The notes under the pieces are model-generated. The model did no database searches and was not told the origin of the DNA. It saw only the letters and a program-made list of their open reading frames with translations. 48,747 nt of DNA from NCBI GenBank assembly GCA_964427425.1, contig CAYRUD010000005.1, forward strand, positions 1 to 48,747. The letters run 5' to 3'. Below, piece by piece: positions 24,938-33,320 of the stretch (positions within the stretch are counted from its first letter, which is position 1; each line of letters opens with the position of its first letter). Made by a program: the position numbers and the translations under genes. The DNA comes from CAYRUD01 sp964427425 (GTDB lineage Bacteria; Chlamydiota; Chlamydiia; Chlamydiales; FEN-1388).

Positions 24938-26503
24938 TTATTGTATGTTCTCTATAAGTCGCTGAGCTAGGAGATATGTTTGAGCTATATTATCAATGGG
25001 CCTTTTTTCAACGTCGGCTTGATAATTTAATGTCTGCATCGTGTGATCGTCAATAAAGCCATTGAGCGCGTTGAGTAAGTCAGTCGCTTCTGGATACTTT
25101 TTCAAGAAATCCTCAGTTGCTTGAATAACTCCATAATAAGGAGGGAAAAAGTGTTTATCGTCCTCAAGAACCGCTAGGTTTTGTGTTAACATAAAACCAT
25201 CGGTTGTAAAGGCATCAATGATATCCACTTCTTTTTGTGCTATTGCCTTATATCTAATTCCGAGTTCCACTATTTTTTCTGATTTGAATTTCAACCCGTA
25301 GAATTCTTTCAATCCTCTTAATCCATCATATCGATCATGACACTCGCTCGTCGTTCCAATAACTAAAGATGGCGCATATTTTCTCAGCTCGCTGAGAGTG
25401 CGTATCTTATATTTTTGAGCATCGCTTGCTCTCATAGCAAATGCGAAGTTATTTTGGAATCCCAGTGGGTCGAAGACTGTAATTCCGTATTGATCGCGGA
25501 GGGCGTCTTTAATAAACTTGAGAGTCTCATCTGGCGGCAAGATCTTCTCTTGCTTTAAAACTGCCATATATGTTGTCCCTGTATACTCCATACAAAGGTC
25601 TATATTTCTATTAGAGAGCGCTTTGAATAGGATAGGGGTTGAGCTTAGATTGTGAACAATCACAGGCTTTTTGAGTTTATTTTCTAAGTATATTTTAAGT
25701 ACTTGTCCGATGATTCGATTTTCAGTGAGATTTTTTACCCCAATTTTGATTGGCTCGTCTTTGACTGGCTCTTTCGCGTAGTATGTGTATCCAAGTCCGC
25801 CACAAATGCCGAGGACTATGAGAGCTATGATGGCTAGTACAATCCGTGGTGTTTCAAGGGTCATTTTTTTCATAAAGCTGCTGATATTTATCCTCTTTTC
25901 GAGAACCTCAAGTATTCTATCTGTAATCAATGCTAAAATTATGGCTGGAAAGGTTCCGGCGGTTATTAAACCATAGTCAAGCGTCGAAGTCCCCCGGTAG
26001 ATGAAATCGCCCAATCCTCCAGCTCCTATGATCGCGGCGATAGTTACTGTTCCAACTGTAAGAACACTCGACATTCTAATACCGCTCATAATTATAGGAA
26101 AAGCGATTGGAAGTTTCACTATCCATAAGCGTTGTGCAGGAGTCATTCCTATACCCCTTGCCGCTTCAATAACACTTCTTTCAACATTTTGAATTCCAAC
26201 ATAGGTGCTCTTCACAATTGGTAGCAGCGCATACAAAAAGAGCACTGTAATGGCAGGACGTGCTCCTATGCCACCGACGAATGGTAATGGAAGTAAAAAT
26301 CCAAAGAGTGCCAGTGACGGAATGGTTTGAATGATATTAATAATGTTTAATACGTATCGACCTAATGTCTCTTTCGATGCGCTTAATATTCCAAGGGGTA
26401 TTCCAATCAATACCGCAATTGAGACAGCGAGTAGAGTCAGCTCAATATGTTCCGATACTTTCGTGAGTACTTCATGTGGGTGATTGATAATATAATCAAA
26501 CAT
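24938..26503 (-). CDS. OpuC/OpuA-type osmoprotectant ABC transporter, permease fused to substrate-binding protein
   Basis: ATG 26503 is preferred; it overlaps the stop of the ATPase gene by eight bases (ATGTTTGA), so translation is coupled. Residues 1-220 are a BPD-type permease with five to six membrane spans and the EAA-like loop (EAARGIGMTPAQRLWIVKLP). After a further membrane helix (IVLAIIALIVLGICGGLGYT), about 270 residues form an OpuAC/ProX-type binding domain (PIKIGVKNLTENRIIGQVLK, then E-Y-T-G-T-T-Y, and C-H-D-R-Y-D-G). The binding domain is thus tethered to the permease and faces the periplasm. The family takes up glycine betaine, choline or carnitine. Fusions of this kind are common in Gram-positive and some other bacteria. 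Confidence 0.88.
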   Translation of the reverse strand: MFDYIINHPHEVLTKVSEHIELTLLAVSIAVLIGIPLGILSASKETLGRYVLNIINIIQTIPSLALFGFLLPLPFVGGIGARPAITVLFLYALLPIVKSTYVGIQNVERSVIEAARGIGMTPAQRLWIVKLPIAFPIIMSGIRMSSVLTVGTVTIAAIIGAGGLGDFIYRGTSTLDYGLITAGTFPAIILALITDRILEVLEKRINISSFMKKMTLETPRIVLAIIALIVLGICGGLGYTYYAKEPVKDEPIKIGVKNLTENRIIGQVLKIYLENKLKKPVIVHNLSSTPILFKALSNRNIDLCMEYTGTTYMAVLKQEKILPPDETLKFIKDALRDQYGITVFDPLGFQNNFAFAMRASDAQKYKIRTLSELRKYAPSLVIGTTSECHDRYDGLRGLKEFYGLKFKSEKIVELGIRYKAIAQKEVDIIDAFTTDGFMLTQNLAVLEDDKHFFPPYYGVIQATEDFLKKYPEATDLLNALNGFIDDHTMQTLNYQADVEKRPIDNIAQTYLLAQRLIENIQ

Positions 26504-27629
26504 TGTCTGACTGCCTCTCTTTTTCAATCGTAGTAACGATGTAATCAATAAGACCGCTTCTCGTCATTATGCCGACGAGTTTGCCCTCGTCAGTTTCGAT
26601 TGGCACAAATTGTAGGTATTTATTTGTTTGAAAGAGTCGTATCAGCTCTTCGGATGGAGTTGTTTCAAAGACTCCATTTTTTTTCCTCAGAGGAAGTGTG
26701 TGAATTGGTGTGTTAAGAGGGTGCTTTGCAAGTTCTCTTGCGGTGATATACCCCTTATACTGTTCTTTGGTATCAACGACCAAAACGAATTCTTCTTCCG
26801 AAGTATCGAATATTTCTGACGCTTCTTTCAGAAGAGATGTTTCAAGTACTTTCGGATAGTCCTTGAGTGCTATATCACCCGAAATAATAAGATCAGAATT
26901 TCTTAAAAATGAAGCGTTGCTAAAGAAATTCTTGATCTTTTCACTTACTGGATTTGTAAGAAATTCCCTCGGGGTTCCGATTTGAACGATCTCACCTCCA
27001 TCCATGAAGATAATTTTATCACCAAGGCGGAGAGCCTCATTCATGTCATGGCTTACAATGACGATTGTTTTCTTAAGTCTGCTCTGTAGTGATTTTACTT
27101 CGTTTTGAAGCTGAAGACGAGTCAGTGGATCGAGAGCTGAAAAAGGCTCATCCATCAAAATGAGATCGGGCTCTGTCGCAAGGGCTCTCGCGATGCTGAC
27201 TCTTTGTTGCTGTCCCCCGGAAAGCTGAGACGGCATTTTTTGCATATATTCATCAGGAGCGAGGTTGATGAGCTCTAGAAGCTCACGAGTTCTTGCCTCT
27301 TTCTTCTTTTTGGACCATCCGAGTAAAGATGGGACGAGCGCTACATTTTCTCCAATTGTCATATGTGGAATGAGGCCTGATTTTTGTGTCACATAGCCTA
27401 CTCCAAGACGAAGAGTTATCGGATCAAGCTCTTGTACATCCCTGCTATTGACAAGCACAATACCACCTGAAGGATCGATCATCCGATTGATCATCTTCAT
27501 GGTTGTAGTCTTTCCACAGCCTGACGAGCCGATAAGTACAGCGATTTCTCCTTTTTCAATTTCGAACGTGATGTCTTTTAAAATAGTATTATCTTGGTAT
27601 TTCTTAGATACATTTTTAAACTCTATCAT
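26496..27629 (-). CDS. OpuC/OpuA-type osmoprotectant ABC transporter, ATPase with CBS domains
   Basis: The protein has 377 residues. GAGGT lies eight bases before ATG 27629. It has Walker A G-S-S-G-C-G-K-T-T (34-42), the signature L-S-G-G-Q-Q-Q-R (136-143), Walker B L-I-L-M-D-E-P (156-162) and a switch His in V-S-H-D. After about residue 240 there are two CBS-like repeats (around D-T-K-E-Q-Y-K-G-Y-I-T and E-G-K-L-V-G-I-M-T-R), which in OpuA sense ionic strength and gate transport. It is the first gene of a two-gene operon with the permease/binding protein. It imports compatible solutes, presumably from the host cytosol. Confidence 0.9.
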   Translation of the reverse strand: MIEFKNVSKKYQDNTILKDITFEIEKGEIAVLIGSSGCGKTTTMKMINRMIDPSGGIVLVNSRDVQELDPITLRLGVGYVTQKSGLIPHMTIGENVALVPSLLGWSKKKKEARTRELLELINLAPDEYMQKMPSQLSGGQQQRVSIARALATEPDLILMDEPFSALDPLTRLQLQNEVKSLQSRLKKTIVIVSHDMNEALRLGDKIIFMDGGEIVQIGTPREFLTNPVSEKIKNFFSNASFLRNSDLIISGDIALKDYPKVLETSLLKEASEIFDTSEEEFVLVVDTKEQYKGYITARELAKHPLNTPIHTLPLRKKNGVFETTPSEELIRLFQTNKYLQFVPIETDEGKLVGIMTRSGLIDYIVTTIEKERQSDNV

Positions 27630-28129
27630 AGCTTATTACCTCGCTTTGCATTAGAGCGTTTAGCCTTCTTAAGTGACATGAATGCTTCATCTCGACTTAA
27701 CGTTTGGAAGGGACGATAGCGCTTTAAAAATGGTGAGTTTATTTTTATTGGTTTCTGATCTGGTTCTCTCGTATTCGAAAGCACGCCCGGTCAGGGGATG
27801 CCAGTAAAGAGAATGTGGTAGAGACCGCATTTTTAGGCTAAGATGACAGTATATTCGCACTTTTTTCATGAAAAGAGGTTCGAAATGAGCTATCATATTT
27901 AGCCGTATCTTCCCCATTAGAATAGAGATTCTCATGCCTTAGGGGAGAGTGAAAAGCCTCTTTACTGCCGCATCCGGTGTAGATCGCTTTTATATGTAAT
28001 ATATTACATAGATGCGAGTCTTGTTTTTGATAAATTAACATTTAAAACTAAATATGTGAAATCATTTTATTTTTTAATAAATTTTTGGTTTTAATTTGCT
28101 GAAGTGTTTTTATTAACTAATATTGTATT
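27630..28129. other. Unassigned intergenic region
   Basis: These 500 bases lie between divergent genes. Two overlapping minus-strand open frames (27687-27935 and 27838-28041) lack a ribosome-binding site, signal peptide or recognisable motif. They may be remnants of a decayed gene. The last 130 bases are AT-rich and suit a promoter for the dihydrouridine synthase gene. No tRNA or repeat was seen. Confidence 0.4.
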
Positions 28130-29134
28130 TTGGTGGTTAATGTGGATCTTTTGCCTCGCGCTGCTAATGGGTGTCCTTATCTCTTATTGGCTCCTATGGA
28201 AGGAGTTGGGGATAGGCCTTTTCGAAAAGCGATTGCTACAATTGGCGGCTTTGATGAGGCGGTCACTGAATTCATGCGAGTTCCTAAAAATGCCCATGTA
28301 AAGAGCTTGGCAAAGCAATATCAGTCTCATGAAATCGCGCCTTTTCCGTTAGCGGCTCAAATTATGGGTTCTGATGTTGATCTCATGGCAGACATGGCTT
28401 GTGAGCTTGAATCTCGAGGAGCACCTCGTATAGATATTAACTGTGGGTGTCCTTCTGCTATTGTGACTGGAAGAGGTGCAGGATCAAGCCTTCTGAAAGA
28501 TCCGTCATTTTTACACTCAGTCGCAAAAGGAGTAGTGAAAGCTGTCTCTGTTCCAGTAACAATTAAGATGCGCTCTGGATACGAAGATACTTCGCTTTTT
28601 GAAGATAATATCTTAGCGGCTCAAGAAAGTGGTGTGGCTTATATTACCCTGCATCCTCGAACAAAGGTCGATGGTTATGGCCCTCCAGCTAAGTGGGAGT
28701 ATATCCAAAGAGCAAAATCACTCTTGAAAATTCCTGTCGTAGGAAATGGTGATATATTGTCCGTCAGTGATGCCTTTCGAATGCTTTCTAAAACTGGATG
28801 CGATGCTTTGATGATAGGAAGAGGAAGCGTTATTAACCCATTCATCTTTCTTCAAATTAAAGCACACTATGAAGGGACAAGTTTCATTCCACGGTTTGAT
28901 ATGATTTTGGAATTTATCCGCACATATGAAAAAGAGCTATACCCAGAGCTTTCTGAGCGCGGAAAGATAAATAAGATGAAGCAACTCTTCGGCTTCTTAG
29001 CGAAATTAACACCTTCACTTGTAGCGAGAAGGGAGCGTATATTGGGAATTACTTCAACTGAGTATTCTTCATTTATGGACAAAGCAATTGAAGAGTTTCA
29101 GAGCGGATTTCTTGGAGTAGAGCTCGTAACTTAA
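28130..29134 (+). CDS. dus: tRNA-dihydrouridine synthase (DusC-like)
   Basis: The frame opens with non-ATG codons (TTG 28130, GTG 28133, GTG 28142), and the first Met is already inside the FMN site, so a TTG or GTG start is needed. Landmarks are A-P-M-E-G-V-G-D (FMN loop), I-N-C-G-C107-P-S (the catalytic Cys that protonates the uridine), K-M-R-S-G-Y, H-P-R-T-K-V-D-G-Y and I-G-R-G-S-V-I-N-P. The H-x-R-T-K-x-x-G-Y form is closest to DusC. It reduces uridine in the tRNA D-loop using FMN and NADPH. A YdcF-like gene follows 56 bases later. Confidence 0.88.
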   Translation: MVVNVDLLPRAANGCPYLLLAPMEGVGDRPFRKAIATIGGFDEAVTEFMRVPKNAHVKSLAKQYQSHEIAPFPLAAQIMGSDVDLMADMACELESRGAPRIDINCGCPSAIVTGRGAGSSLLKDPSFLHSVAKGVVKAVSVPVTIKMRSGYEDTSLFEDNILAAQESGVAYITLHPRTKVDGYGPPAKWEYIQRAKSLLKIPVVGNGDILSVSDAFRMLSKTGCDALMIGRGSVINPFIFLQIKAHYEGTSFIPRFDMILEFIRTYEKELYPELSERGKINKMKQLFGFLAKLTPSLVARRERILGITSTEYSSFMDKAIEEFQSGFLGVELVT

Positions 29135-29190
29135 ATCTGCCTCGTTTAGTAGATCGAAAGCTCAATCGACAGTAAGGGAGTGATTCTCTT

Positions 29191-29862
29191 ATGCAGCAAC
29201 GAGAAATAGAAAAAGAGCCTGATGTTCCGTACATCAGTGCTAAGGCTCGAATGTTACTTAGTGATCTCTGTTTTAGAAATGACTCGCGCGATCTTTCACG
29301 TGTCACAGATTTTTTAGTAATGGGGACCCCATTTTCGCATGATGAGTTGAAGCAATCGATGAAGTCACTTCTTCAAAAAGCCACTTCAATAAAGAAGATG
29401 GTCATTAGCGGCGGGGTTAATCTTTATGAAGACTCACAGGATGTAAAAGAGTCGGAAGCCAAAGAGATCTATAACAAGATAAAAGTATATCTTCCGTCTG
29501 AAGTTGATTTATACCTCGAAGAAGAAGCTACAAATACACTAGAAAATGTAGAAAAAAGCCTTCGTTATTTTTTAGACACTTCGGACTCATTATGCTTTAT
29601 CTCGCAGAATTTTCACGCAGGGCGATGTTTTCTCGCGCTTCAAAAATATTATCCTCAGCATACTCTCTATCAGTGGACTTTTGAGCCACTTTTGCCTCAA
29701 GTTCCTGTACGTATGAAGAAGAGCAACTGGTTTGAATATCCCTATTTTAAAGCTCGAGTTTGGGGGGAGTATTTACGAATTAGGAAATATGGAGAAAGGG
29801 GAGATTTTCCGATCGAGAGCATTTCTTCAGTGATTTCTCAAATTGCGCGGGAAATTTCATGA
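29191..29862 (+). CDS. YdcF/SanA-like DUF218 protein
   Basis: The protein has 223 residues and a start supported by GGGAG ten bases upstream. The sequence follows the DUF218 pattern: D-F-L-V-M-G-T-P-F-S, a strand K-M-V-I-S-G-G, then S-E-A-K-E-I-Y, and E-E-E-A-T-N-T-L-E-N-V-E, the conserved acidic N-T-x-E-N box that binds a nucleotide in YdcF. There is no membrane segment, so it is the cytosolic YdcF type. Reported members bind SAM or act in envelope maintenance, but the biochemical role is unsettled. It is probably co-transcribed with the upstream dus gene. Confidence 0.75.
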   Translation: MQQREIEKEPDVPYISAKARMLLSDLCFRNDSRDLSRVTDFLVMGTPFSHDELKQSMKSLLQKATSIKKMVISGGVNLYEDSQDVKESEAKEIYNKIKVYLPSEVDLYLEEEATNTLENVEKSLRYFLDTSDSLCFISQNFHAGRCFLALQKYYPQHTLYQWTFEPLLPQVPVRMKKSNWFEYPYFKARVWGEYLRIRKYGERGDFPIESISSVISQIAREIS

Positions 29863-29867
29863 ATAAA

Positions 29868-29905
29868 GCCCAAAGCCGCCATCAAAAAATGGCATGGCTT
29901 TAGGC
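29868..29905. terminator. Bidirectional terminator hairpin
   Basis: GCCcAAAGCCgCCAT and ATGGCatGGCTTTaGGC pair with small internal loops, between the convergent YdcF-like and MFS genes. Confidence 0.6.
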
Positions 29906-29912
29906 TCATCTG

Positions 29913-31142
29913 TTAACTTGCTTTTGCTACAAGATTTTCAGTTTCCTCATCACATGTATATCGAAGGATCTTTTCGGTAAGACACATTCCTATCGCGATT
30001 ACCAAGAAAAAAGATGGCATCACAATGTAAGATGGCAGATGGCATGCGCTCATACACAAGGTGATGAGCGCTATGAGGCAATAGTAAGCAAAGCCAAAGA
30101 GAGACGACGCTACACCTAAGACTTCATGATATCCTTTCAGTGCTTGAGATAGACTGACAGTTATTACCATGCTTCCTCCAGCTTGGATAAGCATAATGGA
30201 TCCCATTGAGAGCCATAATCCTGCGCTCTGAGGCGTCAGCTCGTACTCGGTAAGTAGGCCAGTTGCGGTGAAGATGCTCGCTCCACTTATAAGTATTAGC
30301 AGTCCTCTTGATAAGATAGCTTCATGCGATAGATAGCTATACATGTGTTTTGCGATTTTTCCCGCAACCATGGCGCTTAATGCGAGGCCGATGAAGGTCA
30401 AGCCGTAGCCTGATGGCGAAAGTCCATAGAGCTCGATAAAGTAAAAAGGCCCTTCCGCATAATAGCTAAATAAGATCCCATTAAAGCCTGCAATCAGTAG
30501 GCAGTAGCACTTGAGTTTCTTATCGAGAAGCATAGTTCGGCATGTCGTCAAAATCCTACTCCATTGAAAGCGAGTGCCCTGAGGTGCAGTTTCTGGTAGC
30601 TGATTAATGACCATGAGAGTAAGGAATGCGCCCATCGTGCTTAAAAATGGAAAAATTATTCTCCATCCGAGAATTTGATCAATTGCTCCTCCAAGAAGAG
30701 GTCCTAATGCTGGTGAAAACGCAAGAGCGCTTCCGATGATTGCATAGGTTTCCCCCAATTTCTTTCCTTTGAAGAGATCTCGGCTGATAGCTTGCCCAAG
30801 AACGCTTCCGGTGCTTCCTCCAAATGCTTGGAGAGCTCTAAAGAAAAGGAGTTCCTCGATCGATGACGAAAGTCCACATCCAAAACATGCGAATATATAG
30901 ATAATAAGGCCAGCTATGAGACAAGGTCTTCTTCCATATTTGTCTGAGAAGATTCCCCAAAAGAATGTCCCAAAAGCAAATCCTGCGAGATAGATTGAAA
31001 GAGTTTCCTCAACTTTATCTGCGGAAGTGTGAAGGGAGTGGGCGATATCAGGAAGTGACGGAGTATAGACCGTCTCTGAGAATTGTGGGAGCCCAATAAT
31101 AAAAATAATAAGCCACAATGGAACTGAGATAGAGTTCATCAT
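29913..31142 (-). CDS. MFS drug efflux transporter, Bcr/CflA type
   Basis: The protein has 409 residues with twelve hydrophobic segments. It starts with the Bcr/CflA-like Y-T-P-S-L-P-D-I-A-H-S-L (extracellular end of helix 1). The loop 2-3 motif A is G-I-F-S-D-K-Y-G-R-R-P, and motif C-like G-P-L-L-G-G-A-I is in helix 5. The family uses the proton gradient to expel bicyclomycin, chloramphenicol, sulfonamides or small metabolites. The specific substrate cannot be read from sequence. It is a single-gene unit on the minus strand with a long 487-base upstream region. Confidence 0.85.
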   Translation of the reverse strand: MMNSISVPLWLIIFIIGLPQFSETVYTPSLPDIAHSLHTSADKVEETLSIYLAGFAFGTFFWGIFSDKYGRRPCLIAGLIIYIFACFGCGLSSSIEELLFFRALQAFGGSTGSVLGQAISRDLFKGKKLGETYAIIGSALAFSPALGPLLGGAIDQILGWRIIFPFLSTMGAFLTLMVINQLPETAPQGTRFQWSRILTTCRTMLLDKKLKCYCLLIAGFNGILFSYYAEGPFYFIELYGLSPSGYGLTFIGLALSAMVAGKIAKHMYSYLSHEAILSRGLLILISGASIFTATGLLTEYELTPQSAGLWLSMGSIMLIQAGGSMVITVSLSQALKGYHEVLGVASSLFGFAYYCLIALITLCMSACHLPSYIVMPSFFLVIAIGMCLTEKILRYTCDEETENLVAKAS

Positions 31143-31629
31143 AATGTTGTACTAGGGTTTTGTAATTCATACTCTGTTTTTAAAGCAGCCCGAATCCCTG
31201 TCTTCATTTGATGAAGCAATACAAGTTAAAAGAGCTCTTCAAACAAGCGAGCGCTTCTCTTCATGCAACAACAAAAGAGATTTCTTTCAGAGATCCAAGA
31301 AGTATGAATGGACCTAGACAACGACAATGAGGAACATAAATCAAAAGCCTCCAAATGAGCAAATGAGTACTAGACATTATCCTATGGTAGCAAAATTAAC
31401 CTTTATTTGAATAGCGCTTGATGTAGTTGACTCTCTTTTTAATAAGCGAGTCTCAAGCTTAGTTAATATAAATATAATAGTTTTGGTTATCTAGTAATGT
31501 ATTTATTTAGCTTTTTATTAAACCTTGGAAAGAAGGTATCATTTGATCTATTGAAGCCATCAATCGGATGTGTCTTTCTTGTAATAATATAATACGTATC
31601 TTGAGCTCCGAGCTGGAGGTTTTCCCATT
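31143..31629. other. Unassigned intergenic region between divergent genes
   Basis: These 487 bases contain a 39-codon plus-strand frame (31211-31330) beginning M-K-Q-Y-K-L-K-E-L-F-K without a ribosome-binding site. It may be a small gene or a remnant. The last 190 bases are AT-rich with a TATAAT at 31588-31593, a likely -10 element for the gene at 31630, although no good -35 is visible. Confidence 0.4.
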
Positions 31630-32133
31630 ATGCTCTGTGTTCTATTAATTCTTTTGCTTTTTTCGCCGAGTCCTGTGTCCTCTGAGACGTTAGGGTCGGT
31701 TGAGTATCATTTCCCAACTGACGGACAAGAGTGGGTCGAAGGAAACAGGATTGAGGGACATGAAGGGGCAACAGTTATATATGTTCCAAAGGGTGAAACT
31801 CGACACTCTGCAGGTGAGTTTACCACTGTGAGCATCAATCAATATCCCATTGATGTTGAAGAGCCTCTTGCTGTTTTGTACGACGTTCTTAAGAATCAAT
31901 TTCCTTATAAAGATATTACCATTCGAATCTTGGAGAAAGACTCGAATTCTGTTCTTTATGAATGGGCAGCAAGTCAAAGCGGTATATTGTCAGTTGTTGG
32001 TTGGGGAAGAGGATTTACTCTTCCTGAGAGGAGCGTGTTGATCACTTATCAGACGCGCGATGTCACGCACTTTGATTCATTGAGAAGAAAGTGGATCGAT
32101 GTTTTGCGTGATGCGAGTATTACGGATATTTAA
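31630..32133 (+). CDS. Exported hypothetical protein, paralogue of 15167-15835
   Basis: The protein has 167 residues. GGAGGT lies nine bases before ATG 31630. The signal peptide is MLCVLLILLLFSPSPVSS. The mature protein shares with the product of 15167-15835 the Y-V-P-K-G-E segment, I-N-Q-Y-P, V-L-Y-E-W and the C-terminal L-R-R-K-W-I-D-V-L-R-D-A-S-I. It is shorter by a segment between the central and C-terminal parts. I recognise no further family. It is likely periplasmic or secreted, and a strong terminator follows. Confidence 0.72.
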   Translation: MLCVLLILLLFSPSPVSSETLGSVEYHFPTDGQEWVEGNRIEGHEGATVIYVPKGETRHSAGEFTTVSINQYPIDVEEPLAVLYDVLKNQFPYKDITIRILEKDSNSVLYEWAASQSGILSVVGWGRGFTLPERSVLITYQTRDVTHFDSLRRKWIDVLRDASITDI

Positions 32134-32144
32134 TCAAAAAGACT

Positions 32145-32182
32145 CCCTTCAATACCCCAAAAAGGGGAATTGAAGGGTTTTT
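32145..32182. terminator. Bidirectional rho-independent terminator
   Basis: CCCTTCAAT-a-CCCC and GGGG-a-ATTGAAGGG form a 13-pair stem. A T5 run follows on the plus strand. The minus strand also reaches a T-rich stretch (AGTCTTTTTG). It separates 31630-32133 from the convergent tgt gene. Confidence 0.8.
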
Positions 32183-32189
32183 GTTCTAC

Positions 32190-33320
32190 TTACACTTCAT
32201 CCCTTAAAATACGTTCGCGATACTCTTTCATGAGTCCAACCATAAATGCGATATTGTGGATGGTCGCAAGTGTGTAAAATGTAAGTTCTGAAGCTTTAAA
32301 AAGGTGCTGAAGATAGCCTCTTGTATAATTCTTGCACGTGTGACAGTTACAGCTCGAATCTACTGGAGAAAAGTCAGTGGTATATGCTGCGTTTTTAATT
32401 CTCACTTCTCCCGATCTCGTTAAAAATAGGCCATGCCGCGCAGCTTTTGTAGGAAATGAGCTGTCGAATGTGTCTATGCCATAAGGAATCAAGGCGTGAA
32501 TTGACGGAAGATCGCCAATGCCAAGAAGATGAACGGGAGCGTGATCCGGAAGATATGCTGACATATCAGCGACAAGTAGTCGAAGGTCTTCTTTCGTTTT
32601 TCCGACACTTCCTCCTATCGCAAATCCATCAAATCCCATCTCGCTGAGTCGTCTGAAGCTTTCATATCGAAGTTCTCTATCAAGGCCGCCGTGGATCACG
32701 CCATACATTGCTTGACTATTAGGGTTTTTTTGATGAGCCTCTATAGACCGTTTTTCCCAACGATGTGTTCTCTCAAATGATTTTTTAAGCTCTTTTTGAG
32801 AGATGTGATAAGGAGGCAGCTCATCAAATGGAATGATAATATCTGCTCCTAAGTCTTTTTGCGCTTGGACAGAAGTTTCAGGGGTGAGCAAAATCTTTGA
32901 GCCATCGCGATATGATCGAAAAATGACGCCATCTTCCGTGATTTTCATAACGCTTGAGTTATTTTGCTTTTTGCCAGAGCTCTTTAACTCTCCAGTGACA
33001 GATCCATAGGCGAGGCTAAATACCTGAAATCCTCCAGAGTCAGTAATGATCGGTTTTTGCCTATTCATAAAGCGGTGGAGGCCGCCGGCTTTTCGGACAA
33101 TCTCAGTTCCTGGCTGGAGCATAAGGTGATAGGTGTTACAAAACATGAGCTGAAGATCTAGCTCGTCGAGTGCTGTTGCGTCGAGTGCTTTAATAGTCGC
33201 GTTTGTTCCGACGGCAACGAAGTGGGGGGTCTCAATAATGCCGTGCGGAGTGTGGATGCGACCTACACGAGCTTTGGATTTTTTCGATTGATGGATAACT
33301 TCAAACCGAAATGGGTTCAT
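32190..33320 (-). CDS. tgt: tRNA-guanine transglycosylase
   Basis: The protein has 376 residues, full length. It exchanges guanine-34 of GUN-anticodon tRNAs for a queuosine precursor. Visible residues are Asp94 in T-D-S-G-G-F-Q-V-F, the nucleophile Asp286 in I-D-T-F-D-S-S-F-P-T, and the zinc site C324-x-C326-x-x-C329 with H355. The substrate-pocket loop that usually reads G-G-L-A-V-G-E in preQ1-using bacterial enzymes reads G-G-S-V-G-K-T here (236-242), one residue shorter. Known chlamydial Tgt uses queuine taken from the host, and this altered loop is consistent with that. Its ATG overlaps the stop of the upstream transporter by four bases, so they form a coupled operon. Confidence 0.93.
   Translation of the reverse strand: MNPFRFEVIHQSKKSKARVGRIHTPHGIIETPHFVAVGTNATIKALDATALDELDLQLMFCNTYHLMLQPGTEIVRKAGGLHRFMNRQKPIITDSGGFQVFSLAYGSVTGELKSSGKKQNNSSVMKITEDGVIFRSYRDGSKILLTPETSVQAQKDLGADIIIPFDELPPYHISQKELKKSFERTHRWEKRSIEAHQKNPNSQAMYGVIHGGLDRELRYESFRRLSEMGFDGFAIGGSVGKTKEDLRLLVADMSAYLPDHAPVHLLGIGDLPSIHALIPYGIDTFDSSFPTKAARHGLFLTRSGEVRIKNAAYTTDFSPVDSSCNCHTCKNYTRGYLQHLFKASELTFYTLATIHNIAFMVGLMKEYRERILRDEV

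Noticed and set aside
27760..27830. Possible tRNA-like T-loop (TATTCGAAAG)
   Set aside because: I could not build an acceptor stem or anticodon arm around it on either strand.
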